This document shows, piece by piece, positions 44,474 to 55,265 of a stretch of 64,000 nucleotides of DNA. A program made the position numbers and the translations under genes. How positions within the stretch are numbered: position 1 is the first letter of the stretch; each line of letters begins with the position of its first letter. The notes beneath the pieces were generated by a model. That model saw only the letters and a list, made by a program, of their open reading frames with translations. It was not told where the DNA came from and made no database searches. The DNA lies in NCBI GenBank assembly GCA_024529925.1, contig JAFEUB010000787.1, positions 1,181,501-1,245,500 on the forward strand. Reading direction: 5' to 3'. Origin of the DNA: Ophthalmolycus amberensis. Lineage: Eukaryota > Chordata > Actinopteri > Perciformes > Zoarcidae.

Positions 44474-45931
44474 TCTGGGCGTCTCTGGGCGCAGGTGTGC
44501 AAGAGGAAGTGCTCAGAGGTGCAGAGGTGCACCCCCTGTAAGCAGCCGCGCTGCGCCTTCGCCGCCCCCGACGGAGGGCTGGACAACGGGGGAGTGGGAG
44601 GAGGCGGGGGAGAGGCCGCCTCGAACTCTGAAACCGGCCACTGCCACCTTCCCCTCTGTCCACTTCCCTCCTCCTCCTCCGATTCATCTTCCTCCTCCTC
44701 CTCCTCTTCCTCCTCCCCCGCTGACGGCTGCTGCGGGCCGGGCCTTCACGCCGACCTGCCCCACAGTTCGGACTCGTCCCCCTGCTGCCTGCACCCGTAC
44801 GACGACTGCCAGGCGAGAAGTTCTGACGCTGCCGATCACTCGAGTATCAACCACTTGCCTTCCTCCATCCTTCTTAAGGTCAGAGTTCATTTCGTCTTTA
44901 ATTACTGTTGGTTTGGTACAATGAACAAATTCAAAAATACTGAATACTTGACTTACCACTTGACAATTTATTAGACTGGATACATGTGTTGTATTTCCTT
45001 TTGCCTTCCTTCAGGTGCTCTCCCACCTGACGGTGAAGGAGCGCTGTCTGTGTGCCTCTCTGGTGTGTAAGTACTGGAGGGACCTCTGCTTGGACTTCCA
45101 GTTCTGGAAGCAAATCGACCTCAGTGGCCTACAACAAGTAAGAGCCGAGCGACACTCTAGTCTTTCTTTTTCAGTCGAGCAGCACACTCTTTTGTCTTTT
45201 CCATATTTTCCACATGCAACATTAAGTTAACACTCTGGTTTGGAATGAGGCCTTTGTGTTTTTCCAACAAAAGGATTATCTGCCTCTTGGATCAAATCTT
45301 GTCATTTGAACACTCTACCTTTTACAATCTTTCCGCTGACTTTCATCTCTCCTTGTGTTGCCCTCCCTGTTCCCGTCCCCCAGGTAAACGATGATCTCCT
45401 GGTGAAAATAGCCTCTCGGAGGCAGAACGTGACGGAGATTAACATCTCGGACTGCAGAGGTGTCCATGACCACGGTGTGTCCTCGCTGGCCTCGCACTGT
45501 CCAGGCCTGCAGAAGTACACAGCGTACCGCTGCAAGCAGCTGGGGGACACGTCCCTGTCGGCCTTGGCTACACACTGCCATCTGCTGGTGAAGGTGCATG
45601 TGGGCAACCAGGACAAACTGACAGATGAAGCACTAAAAAAGGTATTGAATTAGAGTGTAGCAACACAAGAAATCTTTTCTCCAGATGTTTGTCTGTGATG
45701 TATCCACCTCATTTGTTGTCTTTGTTCCCAAATGGAGATTGGAGTAATCCTCTTTATTTTACATATGCTAAACAAACACGTGTCCTCTTTTCCCTTCAGC
45801 TGGGAGAGCACTGCAGTGAGCTGAAGGACATCCACTTGGGTCAGTGCTACAGTATCACAGATGAAGGCATGGTGGCTTTGGCTAGAGGATGCCCGAAACT
45901 GCAGAGACTCTACTTGCAAGAGAACAAGCTG
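43478..45931 (+). CDS. fbxl17: F-box/LRR protein FBXL17, first five coding exons (partial)
   Basis: The exons 43478-43966, 44495-44878, 45015-45137, 45384-45641 and 45800-45931 are all phase 0 and give 462 codons without a stop; the gene continues beyond the window. The protein begins MGHLLSK and has the cysteine-rich CFLQLPCMLCFIVHS motif of FBXL17. Exon 1 ends with a small PVPVPVP repeat and TEM; exon 2 opens VCKRK...CTPCKQPRC as in human. Exon 2 also holds a long Ser run from TCC repeats. The F-box is about residues 282-330 (LPSSILLKVLSHLTVKERC, then ASLVCKYWRDLCLDFQFWKQ). LRRs start in exon 4 (TEINISDCRGVHDHGVSSLA) and continue through YRCKQLGDTSLSALATHC to LKDIHLGQCYSITDEGM. FBXL17 is the substrate receptor of an SCF ubiquitin ligase that recognises faulty BTB-domain dimers. 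About 240 C-terminal residues (remaining LRRs) are missing from this window. Confidence 0.94.
44425..44472 (+). repeat. fbxl17: (GT)24 tract just upstream of fbxl17 exon 2
   Basis: An uninterrupted GT repeat ends 22 nt before the exon 2 start. The sequence between is CTCTGGGC-rich and ends in GCAG. The acceptor therefore has almost no pyrimidine tract of its own. Confidence 0.9.
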
Positions 45932-46789
45932 GTGAGTCCCACGAGCCTGCTCTCATATTTGGGCTATTCCTCCTTGCTAGCCTCGTGCTTTCTGCTCGTA
46001 CAGGAAGCCCGAGTGTCTTCCCGGTCTCTGTTTGGCAATGTGAAGATTGCATTCAGTTCGCGTAAAGGCTCTCCATTGGTACTCGTCTGAGCTACGTAGC
46101 TACTGCTGATGTTCTGGGGTTATGAGGATATTGTTAAGAGACGTGGTCCTTGTCTCTTGCATGTCTTCCTGTTGGTTTTTCCGCCATGTTGGAGTCTTAA
46201 GAATTCCCGAGACTCATTCATTTCAGTGTAGCGTCTCAGAATCAGCAGTGTTACGATGATCCGGTCAGACATTGGAAGTCCTCATTGTACACATTTGCAG
46301 CGATGATCAGTTCTTATATCTAAATGGTTCAAATCAACCCCACCCACATGTTTGTGATAATGTAAATACCTAAGTTTGCTGACGAATACCTGAATCTGTT
46401 CAATGACTAATCTCATTGCCGCAGTTGGTTTAGTTTAATACATCATGAGCACGGAATGACTTCAGACAGCTGAACTGCCTTTGTCTCTTCCCCCCCCCCA
46501 CCCCACCATCATATTTCTTTGAGTAAAAGCAGCAGAAGAAGGGGACACACTACTTCACAACCACCACTAGATGTCACTGTGTTCCAGGTTGTGAAAAACA
46601 GCCTCCCAGCTGCTTTCTTCTTGTCTTGTTGATGCTGAAGCTCCTCCCGATCAAATACATCATGAATGATGAATAACAGGTATTTAATTCTGAAACAGAA
46701 AGAGAACTTAATTAGTCATTTGACTTCTCTGTTTCTCACCCCTTTTATTTCGATCGTCCGTCTCTCACTAATGCTCTTGCACTTTTCAG

Positions 46790-47290
46790 TGCTAATGTTT
46801 CTTTGCAGTCCATGAGTAATTATGAGCTTGATGAATTAGCCCGCTTTAAGCTGTTAACAACAGCTCAGTTTGTTAAAACCCCATTCATCAACCTAATAGT
46901 ATATGAAATTAGCGATTACCACTAGGTGAGAGATTAATATTGCCGGGTGATAACATTTCAGCGCAGCGGCATCAATTTCAGACAGTCATTTTTCAGGCGC
47001 GAGATCGTTGCGGTTATTTTCGCTTCCTGACGTTAGGGCGCAGAGAAATGGGCTGAGCTTGTGGGGGAATTGTTATGTCTGGGCGCTCTGGTTGCTTGGC
47101 CTGGAATTGTCATTAAGTTTGGCAGGAATTAAGACGACCCAGAAACACTTACCTTTCATTTTATCCACCGAGGCCATTTATTCTCTGCGATGGCCTGAAA
47201 GACTATGGCTGCCTCCGCCCACTTCTCAGGGAAAATAAACTGATTTGTCTTGCTTTGTGGGTAATTACGGCCTCAAAATGAGTTTGGCTG
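46790..47290. other. Candidate conserved non-coding element in fbxl17 intron 5
   Basis: A 500-bp stretch free of simple repeats. It is dense in homeodomain-like cores (GAATTAGC, AAATTAGCGATTACC, GGTAATTACGG, AGATTAATATT) mixed with CpG-containing words (GGCGCGAGATCG). It looks like a developmental enhancer rather than degraded intron, but conservation cannot be measured here. Confidence 0.35.
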
Positions 47291-47884
47291 AATGTGTTGG
47301 CACTGTGAGATCCAGAAATATGCGTGGACGCTAAAAGATGTTTATATTTATATCTTGCTCACTCATTTAGACTTGGATGTCAGCCGATACAGGCTGTTAG
47401 CTTTAAATGTAATAATTGTTGGAATGCTGTTAAGCATTCCAACTATTGTTGGAATGCTGTTAAGCATTCCAACTTTTTTGAATGGGTTTCTATGGAGAAG
47501 ATTTTCAAATCCTCTTAAACTTCTTCAACTTTCAAATCCTTCAACTTCCTCATACTTTCAGCTACAGACACCATTTCAACTTTAAAATGTTGAGAAAACC
47601 CTGATCTATTGCCGCGTAATTCAGCTTTCTGATATCTTTTAAATTTTTTGAACTGCAGCAATTTAACTTTTATGATTTTTCAGCCCTTTTCTGACTTTAT
47701 AATGGGTGTGTATTGCACAGCTTAGAGTGCGTGATGTCACCGCTAGAGTGAAGAGCAGCTTGAGATTCTTGTGGAAAAAACATTTGTGTTTTGCCACTGT
47801 GTCCACAATCTTAGTCTTAGGGATCTTTAGAGGTCTTTCCCCCCTCCTCCACCCCCCCCCCCCACACACACACACACACACACG

Positions 47885-48200
47885 CCATTTTAAAATAAAA
47901 GCCCCACAGAATGAATCCTAACTGAAATGCTTGTGATGAGCCTGTCATTTAATAACCGGTTTGTGTTTATCTAACATTATGATTCTGTCTCCTCTCCCCT
48001 TCTCCCCCACACCCCACACCCCATTTCAAAATAAAAGCCCCAGAGAGTGAATTCTAACTGAACTGCTTGTGATGAAGCCTGTCATTTAATAACCTCTGTT
48101 TATGTGTGTCAAACATGATTATTATGTCTCCTCTCCCCCTCCCTCCCCCACCCAGTCCCACCCTTTCAAAATAAAAGCCTCATGGATTAACTGTATTTAA
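47885..48200. repeat. Minisatellite of about 138-bp units (2.3 copies)
   Basis: Units begin at 47885, 48021 and 48161 (the last truncated). Each opens with a TTTCAAAATAAAAGCC-type word, then TAACTGAA.TGCTTGTGATGA, CCTGTCATTTAATAACC and a CTCCTCTCCCC/C-rich tail. Confidence 0.85.
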
Positions 48201-48245
48201 ACGTTCAGCTCAAAATTAGGCTTTTTTGTTGAAATAATGAATGCT

Positions 48246-48797
48246 CTTACTAATACTGCGACAACTACTACTACTGCTAATATTTCTAGTATTACTACTA
48301 CTACTACTACTACTAATTCAACTTTTGCTGTTGCTACTATTACTACTACTGCTGCTGCTATTACTGCTACCATAGATATTATTACGACCACTACTGCTAT
48401 TACTACCACTACCACTACTATTATTACTTACACCACAACTGCTAATACTGCTATTCCTGCTACTACCAGTACTAATACTACTACAGTTATTAGTACGACT
48501 GCTACTAGTACTACTACTACTGCTACTTCAAAAACTGACTTTACTATTACTACTACTACTACTGTTATATAAAATACTACGACCACTACTACAGCTATTA
48601 CTACGACTACTGATACTACTACTTCTACTACTTCTTCTAATTACTAATACTTCGACTACAACTTCTACTACTACTGCTACTACAAATCACTACTGTTACA
48701 ACTAGTACTTATTCAAATGCTACTAATACTTACACTGCTAATAATACTTCTACTACAACTACAACTACTACTACTACAACAAATATCACTACCACTG
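48246..48797. repeat. Long imperfect (ACT)n trinucleotide array
   Basis: About 550 bp dominated by ACT/TAC triplets with GCT and ATT variants, on one strand only. It creates an artificial Thr-rich open frame (48237-48572) with no cellular counterpart. Confidence 0.9.
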
Positions 48798-49107
48798 GAA
48801 TTCTTTTAAGCTACAGAAACCGTTCGAATATCAAAATGTTCAGCTCTTTCAGGAGAGGGGTGATATAACTTCATATTTGTAATCTTTCAACTTTTTGAAT
48901 TATTAAGCTTTTTGCAATTTTTTTTAAATATCTATTTTCAGCAATGTTTTTGAGATTCATTTCAGCTTTCAGCATTCCAACGCATTTTCAGCAGGAAATG
49001 CATTTTCTAGTTATAAATATTGTATCACATATGAAGAATTTAAAAAGGTGACTCAACCGTTTGTATTCAGAGAAACTTATTTCGCTCTGGGTTCAGCTGT
49101 TTGTAGA

Positions 49108-49190
49108 TCAACTCTTCTCCTCTCTCCTCTCCTCCTCTCTCCTCCTCTCTACTCCTTTCCTTTCCTCTCTCCTCTCCTCTCCTCTCCTGG
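49108..49190. repeat. Polypyrimidine CTCCT tract
   Basis: Asymmetric TCTCCTC repeats over about 80 bp, capable in principle of triplex formation. Confidence 0.8.
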
Positions 49191-49886
49191 TGCATTTGCG
49201 GTCTCCTAATCAATCCCAGATGAGGATGAGCCTTTCACTCGCTGTGATCTGCCCTCTCTTTCTCCTCCTCCCAAATTGAATAATTGATCTGCTGCAGGGT
49301 GTTTCTGTGTGGTCTTTCGCTCGCCCTCTGCCTTTTTTCTCCGTCATGTGCACACCCACAAGCATTTTTTCTCTTTCTTTTCCCTCCCTCCGTGTTGTTG
49401 TGGTTGTGGTTTCACTTCCAAGCTGCAGGGCCTTTTTCTGTGTTAAGAACATATCCAGCTCTGTCGATGGTTAAATGGCTTGTGGGGGGGGGGGGGGGGG
49501 GGGTGCTTAAGCCTTAAGAAATACAACCACTTACATTATTAGCAGTAACTCTGTTAATCTTCCTCTGTTTTTTTGATTTCGTGCTCTAAGTTAACTGTCG
49601 AGGAAAGTTTCGGAGACTCGGAGTGGGGCGGAGATAAGTCTGTTGCTCTGCTATGATGCAAGACGTGCAATTGTGAGATTTCTCGCCGTGCCTTTGGTTG
49701 CAGAAGACCGACTTAAAGGACAATGATTATCATACCGAAGGGCACACCAGTTTTTTAATTTGTTTTTTTTAAACAAACGACAAAAGATGAAAGCTGCTAA
49801 TGCAATGCTGAGGACGTCTCCAGCGGTGACGAGTGTCTCCAAATGTTGTTTACAGTTGACAATGAGGCTTGCTCTTTGATTGCTTG

Positions 49887-49918
49887 TTAGCCCAGGGCTA
49901 CAGATAACCCTGGGCTAA
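49887..49918. repeat. Perfect 11-bp stem hairpin
   Basis: The arms TTAGCCCAGGG (49887-49897) and CCCTGGGCTAA (49908-49918) enclose a 10-nt loop. It stands alone in the fbxl17 intron. Confidence 0.75.
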
Positions 49919-50547
49919 GAGTGTGTTTTGTGAAGAGCAGGTGACTCCGGTGTCTCTGCGCCCCGCTCCTTTTGACATCCACCCTGCATTCTTTATTGGC
50001 GTTCATCCAGTATTTATGCCAGAGTTGGTTATATTGCACCAGTTGCCTTTCAAAGCTTGTTTTCATCTTCTGAAGTGTTTTCTCTCTCTCTCTCTCCCTC
50101 TTTCTCTCTCTCTCTCACCCCCATTCATATTCTGTTCTCTTCCACCACCTCGAAGGGCAAAGGCTCCGAGAATAGCAAATTCCCCTTTTCCTCATCTCAC
50201 TTCAATTTGCCGTAGGGGGGGAGAGAGGCATCACTGAAAGTTTAACTCTGAGTTCTGTCAGTTTCATAGACAAACTGGACGGACTATACGCTGCAGAAAA
50301 ACACCTCGTCACCCATCTCTCCATGTCGGTAACTTTGCTCCAATGTTCCTTTCAATTAAACGCACATCGCAATCTAAAAACATTTTTGCTCGGGAAGCAC
50401 TTTTCTACTCTCTTTTCCTCTTTAAAAAAAAAAAAGAAAAGAAGAACTTTATCTGCTCTCCTGTCTTGTTAAAATCAGAGCGTGTGCACTTAATTTTCCT
50501 GCAATGTGATGGGAAAATTCTCCCACTGGCTCATCTCAAAGACATGG

Positions 50548-50556
50548 CACACACAC

Positions 50557-50638
<82 letters not shown>
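50548..50638. repeat. (CA)n microsatellite with CG interruption
   Basis: About 45 dinucleotide units with a short CGCGCG interruption near 50564-50571; potential Z-DNA former. Confidence 0.95.
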
Positions 50639-50640
<2 letters not shown>

Positions 50641-53600
50641 TCTCTCTCCCTCTCTCTCACACACAGGCTCTGATTATTTACAGTTTTAATTAGTCCAAAA
50701 TGTGGAAATGTAAGTGGAATTGGAGATGACCTAACATAGATTACCATGTGCCCTCAATTTAGGTGTAATTACCACTCTGCATGTACAATCCTCTCTCTCT
50801 CGCTCTCTCGCTCTGAGGCGTTTGGGATGTGTTTGTCTGTGGAACAACGTGAAACACTGGAGGAGACAAACTGTCAGAGTGAACGGTGTTTCTTGGCCCT
50901 CGGTTCGGTGAAGGAGGCCTCATCTCCCGCTCTGATTGGCTGTCGGTCCGGCCTGTCAGTAGCCAGTGTTTTTGCTGGTGGGGGGGGGGGGGGGGAGGGC
51001 AGGACAGCGAGGCCCAACCGGTCCAATCGAACGTGATCGCAGATTAGAAATTGTATATTGACATTAGCAGATTTAATTAGCGGCAGAGCAAAGACAAAAG
51101 GAAGCGGTAATGATGGCTGTCAGTTATTACGGGATAGACCTTTTGACATGAACCAACACACACAGAGGCCTCGTCAAAACACTGGACGTGACGCACGCGT
51201 GGGAGCGGATGAATTTGAATGGCTGCCAGCTGCACTGGAATCTCCTCTGGAAACTTTGTTCACGTATTTGACTGTAATTAGAGATAAATAGAAGCACTCT
51301 GACCAGCCACACACACACACAGCGCATTGTCCGTCTCCTCTCCAAGATCTCCCCAATCCCCTCCAGCCTTCACTGACAGGAGTTTAGACTTTTCAGGATG
51401 TTGAATGTCAGATGCTGTATGATGTATGTAGTCAGCGTCAGCTGCTAATGATGCTGGATTATGTCTGTCAGCGTGTGGAAAAGCTCTGCCCCCATCCAGA
51501 GTTTCCATGCCTTCATGTCATCGAGGAGCGTCTTTAGTCTCTTTCTGTCCGTCTACGTCGTGTCCCGCCAGGGGGAAAGCCTGAAAAACAAAAACATGCG
51601 CTGCGTTTTCTATTTAGAAAGAAATATATTTCATCAAATCTTCATCCCTTCCGTTTCCACCATCCCTTCTGTTTGTGCTTCGGCAGAAAATAGATCGTCA
51701 ACAATTCTGGAATTGGATGAATTGACCTCGAGGACGAATGTGTTTTTCGTGAGTAACCACGAACATAAACATGGACTTGTTTGTTCATAAGAAAACTCCA
51801 CAGGGCACCTTTTTATATAATTCTTTACCCCGGTTCCAGCTCTCTATCAGAATAGACTGAATGCCACTGTTCGGGAGCTTTCGGCCGTGGTACACGGTCT
51901 TCATCAACTGAACAAATTTTACGTCAGCTGATATACATGTACTGTATTCATCAAAAGGAGCGAGCAAGTAGACCTTTTCCCTGTTGGTCATACAAAACAA
52001 ACCACATTTGGTTTTAGGGGAATTTAGATGGGCATTTAATTTGCACTATTTTCTGACCTTGCACAGGCCCAGCTATTCATTTTCAGTTGCAGCCCTAACT
52101 GTGGCTGACTCATTACGATACGGACATGAGGTTAGTTTGTTCAGTAATAAACTATGTGAATGATTCCCTTTTAAAACTTTTATTTTCGCCATTACCGCTG
52201 CTTACATTCTCAGTGTGTAGTCTAAGCTAACGGCACATTCCTCTCTCCAATATCCTCCTCTTCATTGCTCTTTTGAAGTGCCTCCGTATCGATCTGTGTC
52301 CCCAAAAAGCTGCTGTGTGTGTGTGTGTGTGTGTGTGTCTGGGGCGGTTGCTGATCTTCCTTTGCCTGGAAAGTAATCAGATGCATTAATGAGCTCTGAC
52401 TTTAACTTGGACAGCCGGCTGCACTCAGACACAGACATCGTCGATATGTTCCCTCTGCCGTCTGCCCGAGAACAAAACAAGTTTTAAAGGAGGGAGAGAA
52501 AAGAAAGAGAAGAAAGTGAAAGCGCCTTTTGGAAATGTGGGCCTGTGAAGCGTGCCTCCAAAGCGATATTTCACCTTGCTGCAGTGTTTTTCTTCTCAAC
52601 ACTAGTTACCCCGGGGTAGAATTCTGCATTAACGTCAGGCATTTTATTCCCCGACTCGATATCAATAACGCTGGTGGAATTCCTTTTTGAGAAAGCAGAG
52701 TGGCAGGATGCTCACTTGGATTCCCCGAGTGGCTCATAGAAATGCTAAAAAGTGTTAAACTGAGTCCAAAGTAGGCCAGTTTGTTGGAGTCGCAGCTGGA
52801 GCAGTGAGGGGAACCTCTGCTGGTAATAACCACATTTCCTTTGAGTTTGTGTTGGACGGTCCTATGCACAGAGGAAGAGTTCCACTGCACATTAAAATGA
52901 TTCGTTTGCTGCCCTCTCACATCGACATCCATGACAAAAACAAACGTAAAAAAGAAAGTTAGAGGATCGGCTCTACAGCCCGGGGGTAAATATAGTCGCA
53001 GGAATACTCACATAAACAGTTGAATTGATGGTGTACGGCTTTTACATTCCTCTGTGCATAGTGTCCCAGTCTACGGTGAACTACTTCGGGTTGGATCAGA
53101 GAATATCGGCAAAGTTTTATACCTTCTTATTCAATACTGCTTTAACAAGTATTTCAAATTTTTTCATTTACGCGCTGGTTTAAATGCCTTTTTATTTTTT
53201 TTTTTTTTGATCGACAAGAACCCAATTCAATGTGTCGTTAACTTCAGCTCTGAAATTACTGACAAAACACAGACACCCCCCCCCCCAACAAACCCTTTAC
53301 GAGTAGTTTGAGTGAAAACCATTCTGAATGTGTTTTAGACGGCCTGTATGTAAAACAATAGTTTGAGGTTTTAATTACAGAAACCGTGAGACGGAACAAG
53401 CGGTCAGTTTACTCTGTATAAACGGTAATGAACTTCTATTTTTTTTGTACATGTGCCTTCGTGCTGCTGGATTTTCGGATCATGTCGAACTGTTATCACC
53501 TTCTTTTCTTTGAATCTTCACGCTTTAATAGTTTGTATTGTAGATTTTTTTTATGGGTGTGAATATGTAGTTTGTGTGTGTGCCTCAAAAATCTCCTCGA

Positions 53601-53882
53601 GTGACAAATTCTGTGTAAAGGCCGGTAACTCACAGGACGAGTCAAATCTCTCATATCAAAAGCTAAACGTACGCTGCACCTGAAATGTGCACCGCTGCAG
53701 CCACACCACACCACACCAGAGCAGGTTTTGGTTGGTGTGCTTGTTTGTCTCCTGCAGAGGGCGTAGCAGGACTGCAGAAGAGCAGTAACACCACAGTGAA
53801 CAGCCGCTGAAAGCAGCTGAGCGTTACACTTCGGCTGCTCATAAAAGATCCCACTTTCTGAGGATATTAATAGATATTTGAG

Positions 53883-55265
53883 GCAAGGCAAGGCAAGGCA
53901 AGGCAAGTTTATTTGTATAGCACATTTCAACAACAAGGTAATTCAAAGTGCTTCACATGAAACCATTAAAAGCATAAAGGCAAAAGTAAAGGAGATTTAA
54001 AACATACATTGAAACAATAATCGATGTCTCCCTGAGACATTACGCTGCACGCAATCAACCATACACTGCCGCAATTCTGCAATTACTCGCACACAAACCA
54101 CGTCTGGAAAAGATCTCTGCCGATCTGCGTTTTATAGTGTACGCCTTGCACGAACTCGGTCCCGGAGGAAATGGCGATATATTGTGCAGTCCTTTTAAAA
54201 CCATTAAAAGCATCAAAACATAAGGCAAAAGAAAAGGAGATTTAACAGCAATTAAGAACAGTGTAGGAAATAAAATACAGTAGTAAAATGCAGAAATGCA
54301 GGAAATTGATTAATATATTAATTGAATGTGGTTCAATTAAAGGCAGCAGCAAACAGAAAAGTCTTCAATCTTGATTTAAATGAGCTGAGGGTCTCAGCAG
54401 ACCTGCAGCTTTCTGGGACTTTGTTCCAGATATGTGGAGCAGAAAAACTGAACGCTGCTTCTCCATGTTTAGTTCTGACTCTGGGAACAGAAAGTAGACC
54501 GGTCCCAGACGACCTAGAGGGGTCGGGATGGTTCATAAGGTAGTAGCAGATCGGAGATGTATTTTGGTCCCAAACCATTCAGTGCTTTGTAAACCAACAG
54601 CAGGATTTTAAAGTCAATTCTTTGTTGGACAGGAAGCCAGTGCAAAGACATCAGAACTGGGGTGATATGATCCACACTCCTGGTCTTAGTGAGGACTCGA
54701 GCTGCAGCGTTCTGAATCAGCGGCAGCTTTCTGACGGATTTTTTACAGAGACCTGTAAACACACCGTTACAGTAGTCCAGTCTGCTGAAGATAAATGCAT
54801 GGACAAGTTTTTCCAAATCCTGTTGAGACATAAGTCCTCTAATCCTTGATATATTCTTCAGGTGATAGTAGGCTGATTTTGTAATTGTCTTGATATGGCT
54901 GTTCAGGTTGAGGTCTGAATCCATAACTACACCTAGATTTGTGGCTTGGTTTGTGGGTTTTAACATCAGTGACTGAAGCTGAGCGGTGATTTTCAATTGT
55001 TCGTCCTTGGTACCAAAAACAATTACTTCTGTTTTATCTTTGTTTAATTGAAGAAAATTCTGGCACATCCAGTTGTTGATTTGTTCAATGCAGTTACCCA
55101 GCCCTTGTATGGGATTATAGTCCCCTGGTGACATAGTTATGTAGATTTGTGTGTCGTCTGCATAATTATGATAACACACTTTGTTGTTTTCCATAATCTG
55201 AGCTAGTGGAAGCATGTAGATGTTGAACAGAGGGGGCCCCAGTATTGAACCTTGGGGAACACAAC
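53883..55265 (-). mobile_element. 5'-truncated LINE (L2/CR1-like) in fbxl17 intron
   Basis: The element is inserted on the minus strand and flanked by the 7-bp duplication ATTTGAG (53876-53882 and 55266-55272). Its 3' end (low coordinates) carries GTGCTATACAAATAAACTTGCC followed by (TTGCC)n, the usual tail of a widespread fish LINE. The 5' end is cut inside the reverse transcriptase at the CVPQGSILGP motif. In the 3' UTR the word AAACCATTAAAAGCAT occurs twice (53960 and 54198), around about 185 bp of unrelated DNA, implying a secondary insertion or local duplication. Confidence 0.88.
54333..55265 (-). pseudogene. Reverse transcriptase C-terminal part, broken
   Basis: Reading on the minus strand, the frame contains PQGSILGP, YADDTQIY (catalytic YADD), then FLQLNKDKTEVIVFG and HWLPVQQRIDFKILLLVYKA, all typical of non-LTR RTs of the L2/CR1 type. 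Near 54530-54545 the frame shifts. The remaining C-terminus (GTGLLSVPRVRTKHGEAAFS through SFKSRLKTFLF) continues in another frame to a stop at about 54333. The upstream RT fingers, the endonuclease and ORF1 are absent, so it cannot be active. Confidence 0.88.

Larger units (their letters stand above)
47418..48981. repeat. Composite repeat with hairpin ends and trinucleotide core
   Basis: Two tandem hairpins start the unit: arms GTTGGAATGCT/AGCATTCCAAC at 47418-47428/47433-47443, repeated at 47448-47458/47463-47473 with a 30-bp period. The arm AGCATTCCAAC returns once at 48971-48981, so the block is bounded by the same inverted word. A diverged direct repeat (GCTACAGACACC near 47561 and GCTACAGAAACC near 48809) lies just inside both ends. 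The middle contains a minisatellite and a long ACT/TAC array. No transposase or RT is present. It resembles a non-autonomous element of unknown class. Confidence 0.6.

Noticed and set aside
44427..44974. Open frames starting with Cys-Val repeats across the GT tract into fbxl17 exon 2
   Set aside because: The Cys-Val part is translated microsatellite; only the portion from 44495 in the fbxl17 frame is coding.
47418..47473. Two short palindromic repeats resembling a CRISPR-like array
   Set aside because: Only two copies with no unique spacers, in a vertebrate intron; part of a composite repeat.
48237..48572. Thr-rich open frame of 111 codons
   Set aside because: Entirely produced by the ACT trinucleotide array; no splice context or family.
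50343..50747. Open frames through the CA repeat at 50.5 kb on both strands
   Set aside because: His-Thr and Cys-Val translations of a dinucleotide repeat.
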